A DNA stretch of 64,000 bases from assembly GCF_052116585.1 (NCBI RefSeq), contig NZ_JBQKKT010000001.1:1-64000 (forward strand), given 5' to 3'. This stretch comes from Luteococcus sp052116585. Lineage in GTDB: Bacteria > Actinomycetota > Actinomycetes > Propionibacteriales > Propionibacteriaceae. A model generated the notes under the pieces. The model did not search any database and was not told where the DNA came from. It saw only the letters and a program-made list of their open reading frames with translations. The number at the start of each line of letters is the position of its first letter. Within the stretch, counting starts at the first letter, position 1. Below are positions 38,501 through 47,725 of the stretch, piece after piece. Both the position numbers and the translations under genes were made by a program.

Positions 38501-39088
38501 ATGAACATGCAGCGTACTGTCCAGTCCGATCCGCCCCGTCGCACCAGAACGATCCAGTCCACCCACCCCATGACCCATGCCCATCGGGGACCGCTGGTGG
38601 TCTTCAACATCGGCATGACCATCCACAAGCCCCATCGTCCGGACCTCTGGCTGCCCGTGGCCAGAGCGATGCTTCCCATGTTGGAAGAGCTGCGCCAAGC
38701 GCGTGCGGGAGCCGCGGCGGGGCCGGGGGCGGATCCGGGCTTTCTCGGGGCGACGACGCTGATGGGCTCGCGGGGGCCGTGGGTGACGCAGTACTGGAAG
38801 GATGTCGAGAGTTTGTACCGCTACGCCCACGACGCCGAAAGGTCGCACCTGTCGGCCTGGCGACGGTTCAACCAGGCGGTTCGGCGCCATCCCGCTGCTG
38901 TCGGAGTGTGGCACGAGACCTTCGTCGTGCCTGAGGCTGGTGTTGAGTCGGTCTATGTTCACGGTGCCCGGGAAGGGTTGGCCCTCGCGGGCGGAGTGAT
39001 TCCCGTCGAGCATCGCGGCCGCAGTGCCGCCGAGCGAATGGGCCAGGCGACCAGCCACGGTGAAAAAGTGGCCGTCCAGGTGCCCTGA
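38501..39088 (+). CDS. DUF4188-family protein (monooxygenase-like)
   Basis: A 195-aa protein of DUF4188. Markers are GPLVVFNIGMTIHKPHRPDLWLPVARAM, GSRGPWVTQYWKDVESLYRYAHD and GVWHETFVV. The fold is thought to be related to ferredoxin-like (dimeric alpha-beta barrel) haem or quinol monooxygenases; activity is unproven. The ATG at 38501 has AAGGAG at six bases. The divergent MerR regulator and the palindrome at the promoter indicate that it is an inducible target, perhaps for breakdown of a small toxic compound. Confidence 0.82.
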   Translation: MNMQRTVQSDPPRRTRTIQSTHPMTHAHRGPLVVFNIGMTIHKPHRPDLWLPVARAMLPMLEELRQARAGAAAGPGADPGFLGATTLMGSRGPWVTQYWKDVESLYRYAHDAERSHLSAWRRFNQAVRRHPAAVGVWHETFVVPEAGVESVYVHGAREGLALAGGVIPVEHRGRSAAERMGQATSHGEKVAVQVP

Positions 39089-39090
39089 GA

Positions 39091-39618
39091 TCAGGCAGCC
39101 TTGTCGGCCACGGCGCGCATCGTCGCCAGATTGCGCAGGGTGATGAAGCTGGGTCGGACCAGCCGAGTGAGCGCCTTGGCGGCCCGGGAGTCATGGACCC
39201 GGCCACCGAAGTCGGCGAACAGGATGCCATCGCGCACCTCGAAGCGCTCCCAGTCACGGGCCAGAGGCTTCAGCTCGTCGGACAGCGACGAGGTCAGCGC
39301 AGCGGGGGAGAAGCCAAGGTGGACGCTCTTGGGATCGCCGTCGGGGAAGGGGTTGGCGTCGAGGAGCGCGGGCAGCCGACTGCCCTCCACCACGACCACC
39401 GGGATCTCGAAACCGAAGCGCTCGGTCAGGGAGCTGGCCAGGAGCTGCTGGTCGGCTCCGACGGTTGACGCACAGCGGTAGATGAGATTGCCCGACTGGA
39501 GATGGGTCGACACGTCGGTGAAGCCGAGTTCGGTGGCCAGTTCGCGCAGCTCGGCCATGGCGACACGATGGCTCCGGCCCAGGTTGATGCCCCGCAGCAA
39601 GGCAACTCGAGCGCTCAT
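39091..39618 (-). CDS. DUF1697-family protein
   Basis: A 175-aa protein starting MSARVALLRGINLGRSHRVAMAELRELATELGF with LQSGNLIYR, the hallmarks of DUF1697. Function is unknown. GGAAGGA lies before the ATG at 39618. Its stop is three bases from that of the convergent DUF4188 gene. Confidence 0.88.
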   Translation of the reverse strand: MSARVALLRGINLGRSHRVAMAELRELATELGFTDVSTHLQSGNLIYRCASTVGADQQLLASSLTERFGFEIPVVVVEGSRLPALLDANPFPDGDPKSVHLGFSPAALTSSLSDELKPLARDWERFEVRDGILFADFGGRVHDSRAAKALTRLVRPSFITLRNLATMRAVADKAA

Positions 39619-39703
39619 CTTGATCCTTCCGCTCTGGTCGACCCATCGTGGCACAGCGAAAGACGCCCGGAGCACAGTGGTGCGTGGAAGTGCAGATGAG
39701 TCG

Positions 39704-39734
39704 GTGGGTGACCGTGGCCGGCACGGTCACCCAC
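39704..39734 (-). terminator. Terminator after the secreted protease gene
   Basis: Perfect 13-bp stem (GTGGGTGACCGTG with its complement) and a GCCGG loop, in the 256-bp gap 39619-39874 between the DUF1697 start and the protease stop. The rest of that gap shows no gene. Confidence 0.8.
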
Positions 39735-39874
39735 CCTCACCCTGTGGCGGTCAGCAGGAGGGTCAAGCGGGCGGACCCGTCAAGAGACCACTTTGTGTGT
39801 CAAACATTCTTGTGTGTCTCGGCTTGCGGGGGATTCCAGGTGCGTCCCCGGCGTCGGAAAGGGTCAGTGCGTGA

Positions 39875-40630
39875 TCAGATGCCTGAGGTCTCGCGGACCC
39901 AACCACGAGCCAGGCTGAGGTCGGAGTACACGCCGGTCGCGCGGGTGGAGGTGGCCACGCGAGTCGGGAAGCTGTCCAGCTTCGAGGCGATGCCGACGAT
40001 CTGACCATTGACCACCAGGGGGCCGCCCGAGTCGCCGGGCTGGGCGGAACCGTCGATCCCGCGCACCATGAAGCCGGGGGCGTAGTACTCGTCGATGCGC
40101 GGCCAGTCCGCCAGGAGATCCACGCGTGCGGACTTCAGTCCGTCGCCCCAGATCGGCTGACGAATGTCGTTGTAGCGGTAGCCGACGGTCCCGTAGCCGT
40201 AGACGCGGCCCTGCTGCCCCACAGAGGGCGTGAACGGGCGGTCCACCACCTTGCCATAGGACCACAGCGGCTTCTTCTGGGCGAGGTGGACCAGGGCCAC
40301 GTCGCCCTTGCCGTAGTTGTAGTAGGCATCGGCCTGGACCCTGGTGCCGCCGGTGGTGCGGTTGTAGCCGTAGGAGACCGAGACCTTGTGCCCGGTGCCG
40401 GTCGTCGCGCCCTCGCGGGTGCAGTGCTCAGCGGTGACGATCCACTCGTCCGAGATGGCCGAACCGGTGCACGAGAAGCTTCCATCGGCGCGGTCGACGA
40501 AGACCTTGACGACCCATGGGGTGCTGTCCTGGGTGCCGCCCAGGATGGCGTTGGCGGGGGTGGGGGTGGCGGCGAGGGTACCGGCGGCGGTGGTGGCAGC
40601 CAGGGCGACTGTGATCAGTGTGCGGCGCAT
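39875..40630 (-). CDS. Secreted trypsin-like (S1) serine protease
   Basis: A 251-aa exported chymotrypsin-fold protease. A Sec signal peptide (MRRTLITVALAATTAAGTLA) ends at ANA28 and the protein continues ILGG. The catalytic triad is H69 (TAEHC), D110 (GDVALVHL) and S201 (PGDSGGPL). C54 and C70 could form the usual active-site disulfide. The predicted signal cleavage would leave Ile as the new N-terminus, as in activated trypsin-like enzymes, so no propeptide seems present. AAGGAG precedes the ATG. Tyr/Gly-rich surface loops are notable. Its natural target is unknown. Confidence 0.9.
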   Translation of the reverse strand: MRRTLITVALAATTAAGTLAATPTPANAILGGTQDSTPWVVKVFVDRADGSFSCTGSAISDEWIVTAEHCTREGATTGTGHKVSVSYGYNRTTGGTRVQADAYYNYGKGDVALVHLAQKKPLWSYGKVVDRPFTPSVGQQGRVYGYGTVGYRYNDIRQPIWGDGLKSARVDLLADWPRIDEYYAPGFMVRGIDGSAQPGDSGGPLVVNGQIVGIASKLDSFPTRVATSTRATGVYSDLSLARGWVRETSGI

Positions 40631-40853
40631 GAGGACTCCTTCACGTCATCGGTTCTTGCGTCGACTGGTCGATCGACGCGTGCATCTGTTCCGGATGTTC
40701 CCATGGCCAATGGATTTATGATCAGGTGAAGGTTTGCGTCGATGGCACAGCGACCCAACAAGCGTGACCGAATTCCGCTCGTCGACGCCGTGGGGCCGTG
40801 CGGCGGCAAGGCGCACGGAATGCGGTTGCGGGGCCGTCTAGGCTGGGACGGCC

Positions 40854-43800
40854 ATGACCGCAGCTGACACCACGCCCCCCACCGCGCCTTCCCGGCAGCC
40901 CAGCCCGGCCAGTGAGCCGAGGCTCGACTTCGACCCGGCGCTCCCGATCGCCGAGCACGCCGATGAGATTGCCGAGCTGATCCGCGACCACCAGGTGGTC
41001 GTCGTCGCTGGTGAGACGGGCTCGGGCAAGACCACGCAGCTGCCCAAGATCTGTCTGAAGCTGGGCCGCGGGCGCATCGCACACACCCAGCCACGGCGCA
41101 TCGCCGCCCGCACCGTCGCCGAGCGCATCGCGCAGGAGTGCGACACCCCGCTGGGGGACCTGGTGGGCTACCAGGTGCGCTTCACCCGCAAGGCGGGCAA
41201 GGACACCCGGGTCAAGGTGATGACCGACGGCGTGCTGCTCGCGGAGATCACCCACGACAAGTTGCTGCGCCGCTACGACACGATCATCATCGACGAGGCG
41301 CACGAGCGCAGCCTGAACATCGACTTCCTGCTGGGCTATCTCAAGCAGCTGCTGCCCAAGCGCCCAGACCTGAAGGTCATCGTGACGTCCGCGACGATCG
41401 ACACGGCCCGATTCGCGGAGCACTTCAGCGATCGGGCTGGCAGGCCTGCCCCGGTGATCGAGGTGAGCGGGCGCACCTACCCGGTGGAGATGCGCTATCG
41501 CCCCCTGACCGACGACGGCGTCGATCCGGACGACGGTGACCAGAACGACGGCATCTGCAAGGCCGTGAAGGAGCTCTCCCGCGAGGGCCTGGGCGACATC
41601 CTGGTCTTCCTCTCCGGCGAGCGCGAGATCCGTGACGCCGCCGAGGCGATCAAGGGATTGAAGCTACCCGACACTGAGGTCTTGCCACTGTTCGCCCGGC
41701 TGAGCGCTGAGGAGCAGCACCGGGTCTTCACTCCACACACCGGCCGCCGCATCGTCCTGGCGACGAATGTGGCGGAGACCTCGATCACGGTGCCCGGGAT
41801 TCGCTATGTGATCGATCCGGGAACGGCGCGCATCTCGCGCTACTCGGCGCGCACCAAGGTGCAGCGGCTGCCGATCGAGCCGGTCAGCCAGGCCAGCGCC
41901 AACCAGCGAGCCGGCCGGTGTGGCCGTGTGGCGCCGGGCATCGCGATCCGCCTGTACAGCGAGGAGGACTTCCTCAGCCGCCCCGAGTTCACCGAGCCGG
42001 AGATCCTGCGCACCAACCTGGCCAGCGTGATCCTGCAGATGGCCGAGGCGGGGTTGGGCGACATCGGCTCCTTCCCTTTCGTGGAGGCCCCCGACCGGGG
42101 CCAGATCACCGACGGTTTGCGCCTGCTCGACGAGCTGGGGGCGCTGAAGCCGGGCAACCACTCGCACCCCCGACTCACCCAGATCGGCCACCGTCTGGCC
42201 CGGATCCCCCTGGACCCGCGTCTGGGCCGGATGCTTTTGGAGGCCGAGAAGCAGGGCTGTGTACGCGAGATGCTGGTGCTGGTGGCGGGCCTTGCCATCC
42301 CCGATGTGCGGGAACGGCCCGCGGAGAAGCGGGAACAGGCCGACCAGCTGCACCGCCGCTTCTGGACTCCGATGATGCCCGACGACTCCGCTGGTGGTGA
42401 TTCCCGTTCCCCGAGCCCGTCGAGGGGCGAGGAAGGCCCCAAGCGCCACACGGCACACACCCGCGCCGCCGATCGCGTCGCGAGCACCGGGGGTGAACCG
42501 GATTCCGGCGGCGACATCATGGCGATGCTGCGTCTGTGGGAGTACCTGCGCCGCCAGCGCCGCGAACTCTCGGGCAATGCCTTCCGACGGATGTGTCGCG
42601 ACGAGTTCATCCACTTCCTGCGCGTGCGCGAATGGGAGGACCTGCACGCCCAGCTGCGCGACATCGCCAAGGAGATCGGGCTGCAGCGCAACACGTCGCC
42701 GGCGCCTGACGACAAGGTGCTCACGGCGGTGCTCTCCGGCCTGCTCGGTCACGTCGGTCTGGCAGACCTGCGCGAGCAGGACCAGCCGAAGAAGGATCGC
42801 AATGGCAAGCGGCGCCGCTCCGGCCCCAGGGAATACTTGGGCGCTCGCGGTGCTCGATTCGCCATCCAGCCCGGCTCGGCGCTGGCCAAGAATCCGCCGC
42901 CGTTGGTGATGGCCGTCGAGCTGGTGGAGACCAGCCGACTGTGGGCCCGCACCGTGGCCGCGATCACGGCGGAACAGGTGGAGGAGGTGGCCGGAGACCT
43001 GCTCAAGCGGCAGTACTCCGAGCCACACTGGTCCACCAATTCGGGCTCCGTCGTGGCCTACGAGAAAGTCACGCTGTACGGCGTGCCGATCGTCGCGGAA
43101 CGACCCGTCTCCTATGCCCGGATCGATCCGGCGGTGGCCCGCGAGATCTTCATCCGGTCTGCCCTGGTGGAGGGGCAGTGGCGCACCCGCCACCACTTCT
43201 TCCACCACAACCGCAAGGTACGCGAGCAGGCCGAGGAGTTGGAGGAGCGCAGCCGTCGGCGCGACATCACCGTCGATGACCAGGCCATCTTCGAGTACTA
43301 CGACAAGCGCATTCCCGCCGAGATCGTCAGCGTCAACCACTTCGACGCCTGGCTTCGCCAGCTCAAGGACAAGCGCCTGCTGGAGATGGAACTCGACGAC
43401 CTGTTGGCGCCGCAGGCCGACGAGGTGGACGCCGGGGCCTTCCCGGACCACTGGATCGTGCCGTCGTCCGGTGGCGGGGAGCTGCGGCTGGACATCGACT
43501 ATGTCTTCGACCCCGGCTCCGGCCACGACGGCGTCTCGGTGACCATCCCGCTGGAACAGCTCAACCAGGTCAGCGCCGAGCCGTTCAGCTGGCAGGTCCC
43601 CGGTCTGCGCGAGGAACTCGCGACGGAGCTGATCCGCGCGCTGCCCAAGAGCGTGCGAACCAACTTCGTCCCCGCCCCGAACCATGCCCGCGCCGCCCTG
43701 GAATGGCTCGACGAGATGGCGAAGGTGGGACAGGGAGCGGACCACTCCCGTCGCTTCTGTGACGAACTGGGACGTGCGCTGCGCCAGCTCACCAGCGTCA

Positions 43801-44843
43801 CGGTGGAGCCGCAGCAGTGGAATCCCGACGCTGTCCCCGAGCACCTGCGAGTGGCCTTCCGGGTGACCGAGAGCGGACGGGAGACCAGACGCAGCAAGGA
43901 CTTCGCCGATCTGCGCCAGGATCTGGCGCGCAGGGTGACCCAGACGCTCACGAAGGCCAGTGCCAAGAAGGCCGTCACCGGAGCCACCGGCTGGACGATG
44001 GGTCCGATCGACCGGACGCTGTCCGTGGAGCGCAATGGAACCAAGGCAGTGGGATATCCGGCCCTGAAGGACGAGGGGGCCAGCGTCGGAGTGGAGGTGC
44101 TCGACACTGCCGAGCGGGCTTCGCAGTCGCACGCCCGAGGGCTTCGTCGACTCCTCGTGCTCACCCTGCCGGACCCGACCAAGTGGGTGGTGGGCCACCT
44201 GGACAATGCCGACAAGTTGGCGCTGGGAAATTCGCCCTATGCCAGCGTGCCGGCCTTGCTGGCCGATGCTCGCCTCAAGACCGCCGAGACCCTCGCTCGC
44301 AGATGGGCGGCAGAGAATCGCACCAGCCTCGACAACGTCCGTGACGCCGAGGCATACGAGAAGCTGGCCCTCTTCGTCCGGCAGGAGCAGGCTGATGCCA
44401 TGAGGCAGGTGGTCTCGACGGCGGCCCAGACACTGCGGCACGAGACCGAGGCCCGGATGGCGATGAACGGCTTGTCCGCAGGCGACGTGCTGGACGACGT
44501 CACCGCCCAGCTGGAGAACCTGGTCTTCACCAACTTCATCAGCGCCACACCCGACCCGTGGTACCAGTACCTGCCCCGCTATGTTCGGGGGATCACCCTG
44601 CGCCTGGCGGGGGCTGCGGCCAATCCGTCGCGCGATCGGCAGGGCGCGGCCGTCATCGACGAACTGGAGTACGAGTATGCGGAGCTCTGCAGGGCGCAGC
44701 CACCCGGCCCACTGCCCAGCGCTGTGGAGGAGATCGGCTTCCTGATCGAGGAGCTGCGGGTCCAGCAATTCGCCCAGCAGCTGCGTACCTCGGTCACCGT
44801 CTCGCCCAAGCGGATTCGCAAGGCGATCAAGGAAGCCGGCTGA
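40854..44843 (+). CDS. hrpA: ATP-dependent RNA helicase HrpA
   Basis: A 1329-aa DEAH-box helicase; in E. coli HrpA rescues stalled ribosomes and takes part in mRNA processing. Walker A GETGSGKT is at residues 53-60 and DEAH at 147-150. SATIDTARF, TNVAETSITVPG and QRAGRCGR complete the helicase core. Helicase-associated and OB-fold regions and the long DUF3418 C-terminal region follow. An insertion of about 45 residues near 510-555, rich in S, P, R and G, interrupts the region before DIMAMLRLWEYLRR and contains a REP-like palindrome. The ATG at 40854 has no ribosome site; a TAGGCT hexamer lies nine bases upstream. Confidence 0.94.
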   Translation: MTAADTTPPTAPSRQPSPASEPRLDFDPALPIAEHADEIAELIRDHQVVVVAGETGSGKTTQLPKICLKLGRGRIAHTQPRRIAARTVAERIAQECDTPLGDLVGYQVRFTRKAGKDTRVKVMTDGVLLAEITHDKLLRRYDTIIIDEAHERSLNIDFLLGYLKQLLPKRPDLKVIVTSATIDTARFAEHFSDRAGRPAPVIEVSGRTYPVEMRYRPLTDDGVDPDDGDQNDGICKAVKELSREGLGDILVFLSGEREIRDAAEAIKGLKLPDTEVLPLFARLSAEEQHRVFTPHTGRRIVLATNVAETSITVPGIRYVIDPGTARISRYSARTKVQRLPIEPVSQASANQRAGRCGRVAPGIAIRLYSEEDFLSRPEFTEPEILRTNLASVILQMAEAGLGDIGSFPFVEAPDRGQITDGLRLLDELGALKPGNHSHPRLTQIGHRLARIPLDPRLGRMLLEAEKQGCVREMLVLVAGLAIPDVRERPAEKREQADQLHRRFWTPMMPDDSAGGDSRSPSPSRGEEGPKRHTAHTRAADRVASTGGEPDSGGDIMAMLRLWEYLRRQRRELSGNAFRRMCRDEFIHFLRVREWEDLHAQLRDIAKEIGLQRNTSPAPDDKVLTAVLSGLLGHVGLADLREQDQPKKDRNGKRRRSGPREYLGARGARFAIQPGSALAKNPPPLVMAVELVETSRLWARTVAAITAEQVEEVAGDLLKRQYSEPHWSTNSGSVVAYEKVTLYGVPIVAERPVSYARIDPAVAREIFIRSALVEGQWRTRHHFFHHNRKVREQAEELEERSRRRDITVDDQAIFEYYDKRIPAEIVSVNHFDAWLRQLKDKRLLEMELDDLLAPQADEVDAGAFPDHWIVPSSGGGELRLDIDYVFDPGSGHDGVSVTIPLEQLNQVSAEPFSWQVPGLREELATELIRALPKSVRTNFVPAPNHARAALEWLDEMAKVGQGADHSRRFCDELGRALRQLTSVTVEPQQWNPDAVPEHLRVAFRVTESGRETRRSKDFADLRQDLARRVTQTLTKASAKKAVTGATGWTMGPIDRTLSVERNGTKAVGYPALKDEGASVGVEVLDTAERASQSHARGLRRLLVLTLPDPTKWVVGHLDNADKLALGNSPYASVPALLADARLKTAETLARRWAAENRTSLDNVRDAEAYEKLALFVRQEQADAMRQVVSTAAQTLRHETEARMAMNGLSAGDVLDDVTAQLENLVFTNFISATPDPWYQYLPRYVRGITLRLAGAAANPSRDRQGAAVIDELEYEYAELCRAQPPGPLPSAVEEIGFLIEELRVQQFAQQLRTSVTVSPKRIRKAIKEAG
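42406..42430. repeat. REP-like palindrome inside hrpA coding sequence
   Basis: The stretch contains TTCCCCGAGCCCGTCGAGGG, resembling the dispersed actinobacterial palindrome TCCCTGAGCTTGTCGAAGGG. It lies in the low-complexity insertion of HrpA (coding for SRSPSPSRGEEG). A related copy in the opposite orientation is seen between two genes at 48438-48463. Confidence 0.5.
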
Positions 44844-44859
44844 CCCGGTTCTCCCGGGT
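44843..44859. terminator. Short hairpin between convergent hrpA and lysR
   Basis: ACCCGG and CCGGGT arms with loop TTCTC immediately after the hrpA stop. The 35-bp gap to the convergent lysR stop holds no other clear structure, so it may act as a weak terminator for both. Confidence 0.4.
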
Positions 44860-44878
44860 GGTCACGCCCATCGGTGAA

Positions 44879-45784
44879 TCACCGGGCTGTGGCTGCCCGC
44901 ACCAGCTCACGCACCAGGGGTTCGGGGGACCGGCCGAGCCAGATGGCGCGCAGCTCGCGGGCCAGCGCGTCGGGCTCGGCCATCGTCACCCGGAGGAGGC
45001 GTCCCTGCTGCAGGGCACCGTGTACGGCCAGTTCGCTGAGCACGGCAGGTCCAGCTCCTGCGGCGCAGGCCTCCAGGACGGCGGTGTTGCTGCTCAGCAC
45101 CAGGGTGGGGGAGGCGACCTCACGGCTGCCGAGGGCTGCGTCGAGCGTCTCCCGGGTGCCTGAGCCCAGTTCGCGTACCACCAGCGAGGTGGCTCCGAGC
45201 TCGTCGAGCCGGAGCGGTTCTCGTCGGTCTGCCCAGGGATGGTCCGGCGGGACGACGACGCAGAGTCGATCGGTATGGACCGTGCGGGTGGAGATGCCTG
45301 TGGGCAGCTCGGGGGTTTCGATGAACCCCACCGGCATCTGGTGTGTGAGGACCTGGGCGATCACGGTGCGGGAATTGGTCACCGTCATGTGCCATTCGGT
45401 GTGGGGATCGCGCCGGTGCAGTCTGGCCAGCCAGCCGGGAGCCAAGTATTCGGCGATGGTCTGGCTGGCGGCAAAGTCCAGCTGCTGGGGGCGGTGGCCA
45501 CTCAGTTCGCTGGTGCCCGCCAGGAAGTCGTGGGCCTGCTGCAGCAGTGGCTCGCACAGCTCGACCACCCGCTTGCCCTGCGGGGACAGGGTGGATCCGC
45601 GGTGTGTGCGCACCAGGAGCGTCACCCCGAGGCGGCGTTCGAGCCGCGCAATGGCCCGGCTCGCATTGGGTTGCGCCAGCCCGAGCTCCCGGGCAGCCGC
45701 GGTCAGGCTGCCGGTGCGGCCGGTGGCCGTCAGCAGTTCGAGGACGCCGAGCTCCGGCCAGTCCGGATGGGCGTGGGCAGTCAT
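44879..45784 (-). CDS. LysR-family transcriptional regulator
   Basis: A 301-aa LysR protein. The winged helix is at about residues 10-70 (TGRTGSLTAAARELGLAQPNASRAIARLERRLGVTLLVRTHRGS). The effector-binding domain covers about 95-295 (LDFAASQTIAEYLAPGW, VVVPPDHPWADR, VVRELGSGTRETLDAAL). A TATCAT -10 six bases before the ATG suggests a leaderless message. It is divergent from the yeiH-type gene, as yeiE is linked to yeiH in enterobacteria, which makes that gene its likely target. Confidence 0.9.
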   Translation of the reverse strand: MTAHAHPDWPELGVLELLTATGRTGSLTAAARELGLAQPNASRAIARLERRLGVTLLVRTHRGSTLSPQGKRVVELCEPLLQQAHDFLAGTSELSGHRPQQLDFAASQTIAEYLAPGWLARLHRRDPHTEWHMTVTNSRTVIAQVLTHQMPVGFIETPELPTGISTRTVHTDRLCVVVPPDHPWADRREPLRLDELGATSLVVRELGSGTRETLDAALGSREVASPTLVLSSNTAVLEACAAGAGPAVLSELAVHGALQQGRLLRVTMAEPDALARELRAIWLGRSPEPLVRELVRAATAR

Positions 45785-45853
45785 GCGTCGATGATATGAC
45801 CCGATGGCATCACCGGTCTTCTGCCGGGACGTTCCGCTGACAAGGATGGACGG

Positions 45854-46837
45854 GTGACTTCCCTGCGACGCCTCCTGCCCGGCCTGCTCCTGTGCGCCGG
45901 CGGCGCCGTGCTCGCCGTCCTGGTCAACCGTGCCGTGCCCACGCTGAGCGCCCTGCTGGTGGCGATCCTGCTGGGCATCATCGTCACCAACCTCGTACCC
46001 GTCCCACCGCGCTTCCAGCCCGGGGTGGCGTGCAGCGCCAAGCGGGTGCTGCGGATCGGCATCGTGCTGCTCGGCCTGCAACTGGTGCTGGGGGACATCG
46101 CCCGGCTCGGGGCGGGCATGGTGGCCGTCATCGTCGCCGTCGTCGCGGGCGGCATCCTCGGCAGCCTCGCCCTGGGACGCGCGCTGGGGATGGCGCGCAC
46201 CCAGTGCCTGCTGATCGCCTCGGGCTTCTCCATCTGCGGTGCCGCCGCCGTCGCCGGCGTGAACAGCGTGGTCGACGCCGACGAGGACGAGGTGGCCACC
46301 GCGATCGCCCTGGTGGTGCTCTACGGCACCCTGATGATCCCCGTCGTGCCGCTGCTGACGCACCTGTTCGGGCTGGGCACCATCCCCTCGGGCCTGTGGG
46401 CCGGGGCCTCGATCCACGAGGTGGCGCAGGTGGTGGCCACCGGGGCCGCGCTCGGTCCGTCGGCCCTGAAGGTGGCGGTGGTCGTGAAACTGGCCCGGGT
46501 GCTGATGCTGGCGCCCGTCGTGGTGCTGGTGGGCGCCTGGATGCGGCGCTCCGGGCCGGTTGTCCCGGGAGCCAGCCGGCCGCCCGTCGTCCCGCTCTTC
46601 GTGGCCGGTTTCGTCGCGATGGTACTGGTGGCCTCGGCGCACGTCCTGCCGGCGGAGTGGCTCCCCGTGGTCAAGACGGTGCAGACGGCGCTGCTGGCGG
46701 CGGCCATGTTCGCGCTGGGGCTGGGGGTGAAGGTGGCGAGCCTGGTGAAGGTGGGGCCTCGGCCCTTCCTGCTGGGCCTGGGGACCACCATCTGGGTGGC
46801 GGGCCTCGCGCTGGGCGGTGTGACGCTGGTCAGCTGA
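45854..46837 (+). CDS. YeiH/UPF0324-family putative sulfate exporter
   Basis: A 327-aa membrane protein with about ten hydrophobic segments. Family motifs are GIVLLGLQLVLGDI, GFSICGAAAVAGVNSVVDADEDEVATAIALVVLYGTLMI and GASIHEVAQVVATGAALG. Members are annotated as putative sulfate exporters; some are linked to sulfonate or sulfite/thiosulfate handling. The GTG at 45854 follows AAGGA. Probably controlled by the divergent LysR regulator; the 69-bp divergent gap would hold the operator. Confidence 0.88.
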   Translation: MTSLRRLLPGLLLCAGGAVLAVLVNRAVPTLSALLVAILLGIIVTNLVPVPPRFQPGVACSAKRVLRIGIVLLGLQLVLGDIARLGAGMVAVIVAVVAGGILGSLALGRALGMARTQCLLIASGFSICGAAAVAGVNSVVDADEDEVATAIALVVLYGTLMIPVVPLLTHLFGLGTIPSGLWAGASIHEVAQVVATGAALGPSALKVAVVVKLARVLMLAPVVVLVGAWMRRSGPVVPGASRPPVVPLFVAGFVAMVLVASAHVLPAEWLPVVKTVQTALLAAAMFALGLGVKVASLVKVGPRPFLLGLGTTIWVAGLALGGVTLVS

Positions 46838-46856
46838 GAAGTGGAAGACTGGACGG

Positions 46857-47720
46857 GTGCCACAGACCACCGAAGAACTCGTCCACCTGCTCGACCTCGA
46901 GGAGATCGAGATCGGCCTCTACCGTGGGGCGCAGCCGCAGACGCAGTTGCAGCGCACCTATGGCGGCCAGGTCCTCGCCCAGTCGCTGATGGCGGCCTAC
47001 GGCACCGTCGGCGACGACCGGATGTGCCACTCGCTGCACGCCTACTTCCTGCGCGGCGGCAAGCCGGACAAGCCGATCATCTACGACGTGGAGAGTGTCC
47101 GCGACGGGGAGTCGTTCACGTCCCGGCGGGTGGTGGCCCGGCAGGGTGGCCGGCCCATCTTCACCATGAATGCCAACTTCCACATCGAGGAGGGCGGCCT
47201 GGACCACTCGGACCCGATGCCGCGCGGGGTCCCCGACCCGGAGCAGTGCCCATCGCTGATGCAGTTGATGCAGGAGCGGCTCGGGGTCTCCGCTCGCCAC
47301 TTCGCCGAGTGGGATGCCCTGGACGTGCGCTTCGCCGGTGACTCCGGCGAGTCCGCCATGATCACGCCCGGGGCGCACCAGGCCCACATGCGGGTGTGGG
47401 TGCGCACCACCAGCGCCTTGCCCGACGACCAGCGGCTGCACCAGGCGGTGCTGGCCTACCTGAGCGACATCACCATCCTCAGCGTCTCCACCGTGCCGCA
47501 CCAGAACAAGGTGGCCTTCCTGTCCCCGGCGATGAACATCGCGTCGCTGGACCACGCGATGTGGTTCCACCGTCCCGTGCGCGCCGACGAGTGGGTGCTC
47601 TACGACCAGGTCTCCCCGTCGGCCAGCAATGCGCTGGGCTTCTCGACGGGTCGTCTGGTGCAGGGCAATGCGCTGGTTGCCTCCTGCAGCCAGGAGGGCA
47701 TGATCCGGGTCGTGGGGTAG
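46857..47720 (+). CDS. tesB: Acyl-CoA thioesterase II (TesB type)
   Basis: A 287-aa double hot-dog thioesterase that hydrolyses acyl-CoA to free acid and CoA. Family landmarks are RTYGGQVLAQSLMAA near residue 34, HSLHAYFLRGG, SFTSRRVVARQGG, the DITILSVS region with the catalytic Asp, and MWFHRPVRADEWVLYDQVSPSASNALGF. The GTG at 46857 starts 20 bases after the yeiH stop, with only a weak site. Its physiological acyl chain is unknown. Confidence 0.92.
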   Translation: MPQTTEELVHLLDLEEIEIGLYRGAQPQTQLQRTYGGQVLAQSLMAAYGTVGDDRMCHSLHAYFLRGGKPDKPIIYDVESVRDGESFTSRRVVARQGGRPIFTMNANFHIEEGGLDHSDPMPRGVPDPEQCPSLMQLMQERLGVSARHFAEWDALDVRFAGDSGESAMITPGAHQAHMRVWVRTTSALPDDQRLHQAVLAYLSDITILSVSTVPHQNKVAFLSPAMNIASLDHAMWFHRPVRADEWVLYDQVSPSASNALGFSTGRLVQGNALVASCSQEGMIRVVG

Positions 47721-47725
47721 GCACG

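Noticed and set aside
41664..44768. Long open reading frame (over 1000 codons) antisense to hrpA
   Set aside because: Its translation is rich in Arg, Gly, His, Leu and Val without domain motifs; it mirrors the codon bias of the high-GC sense gene.
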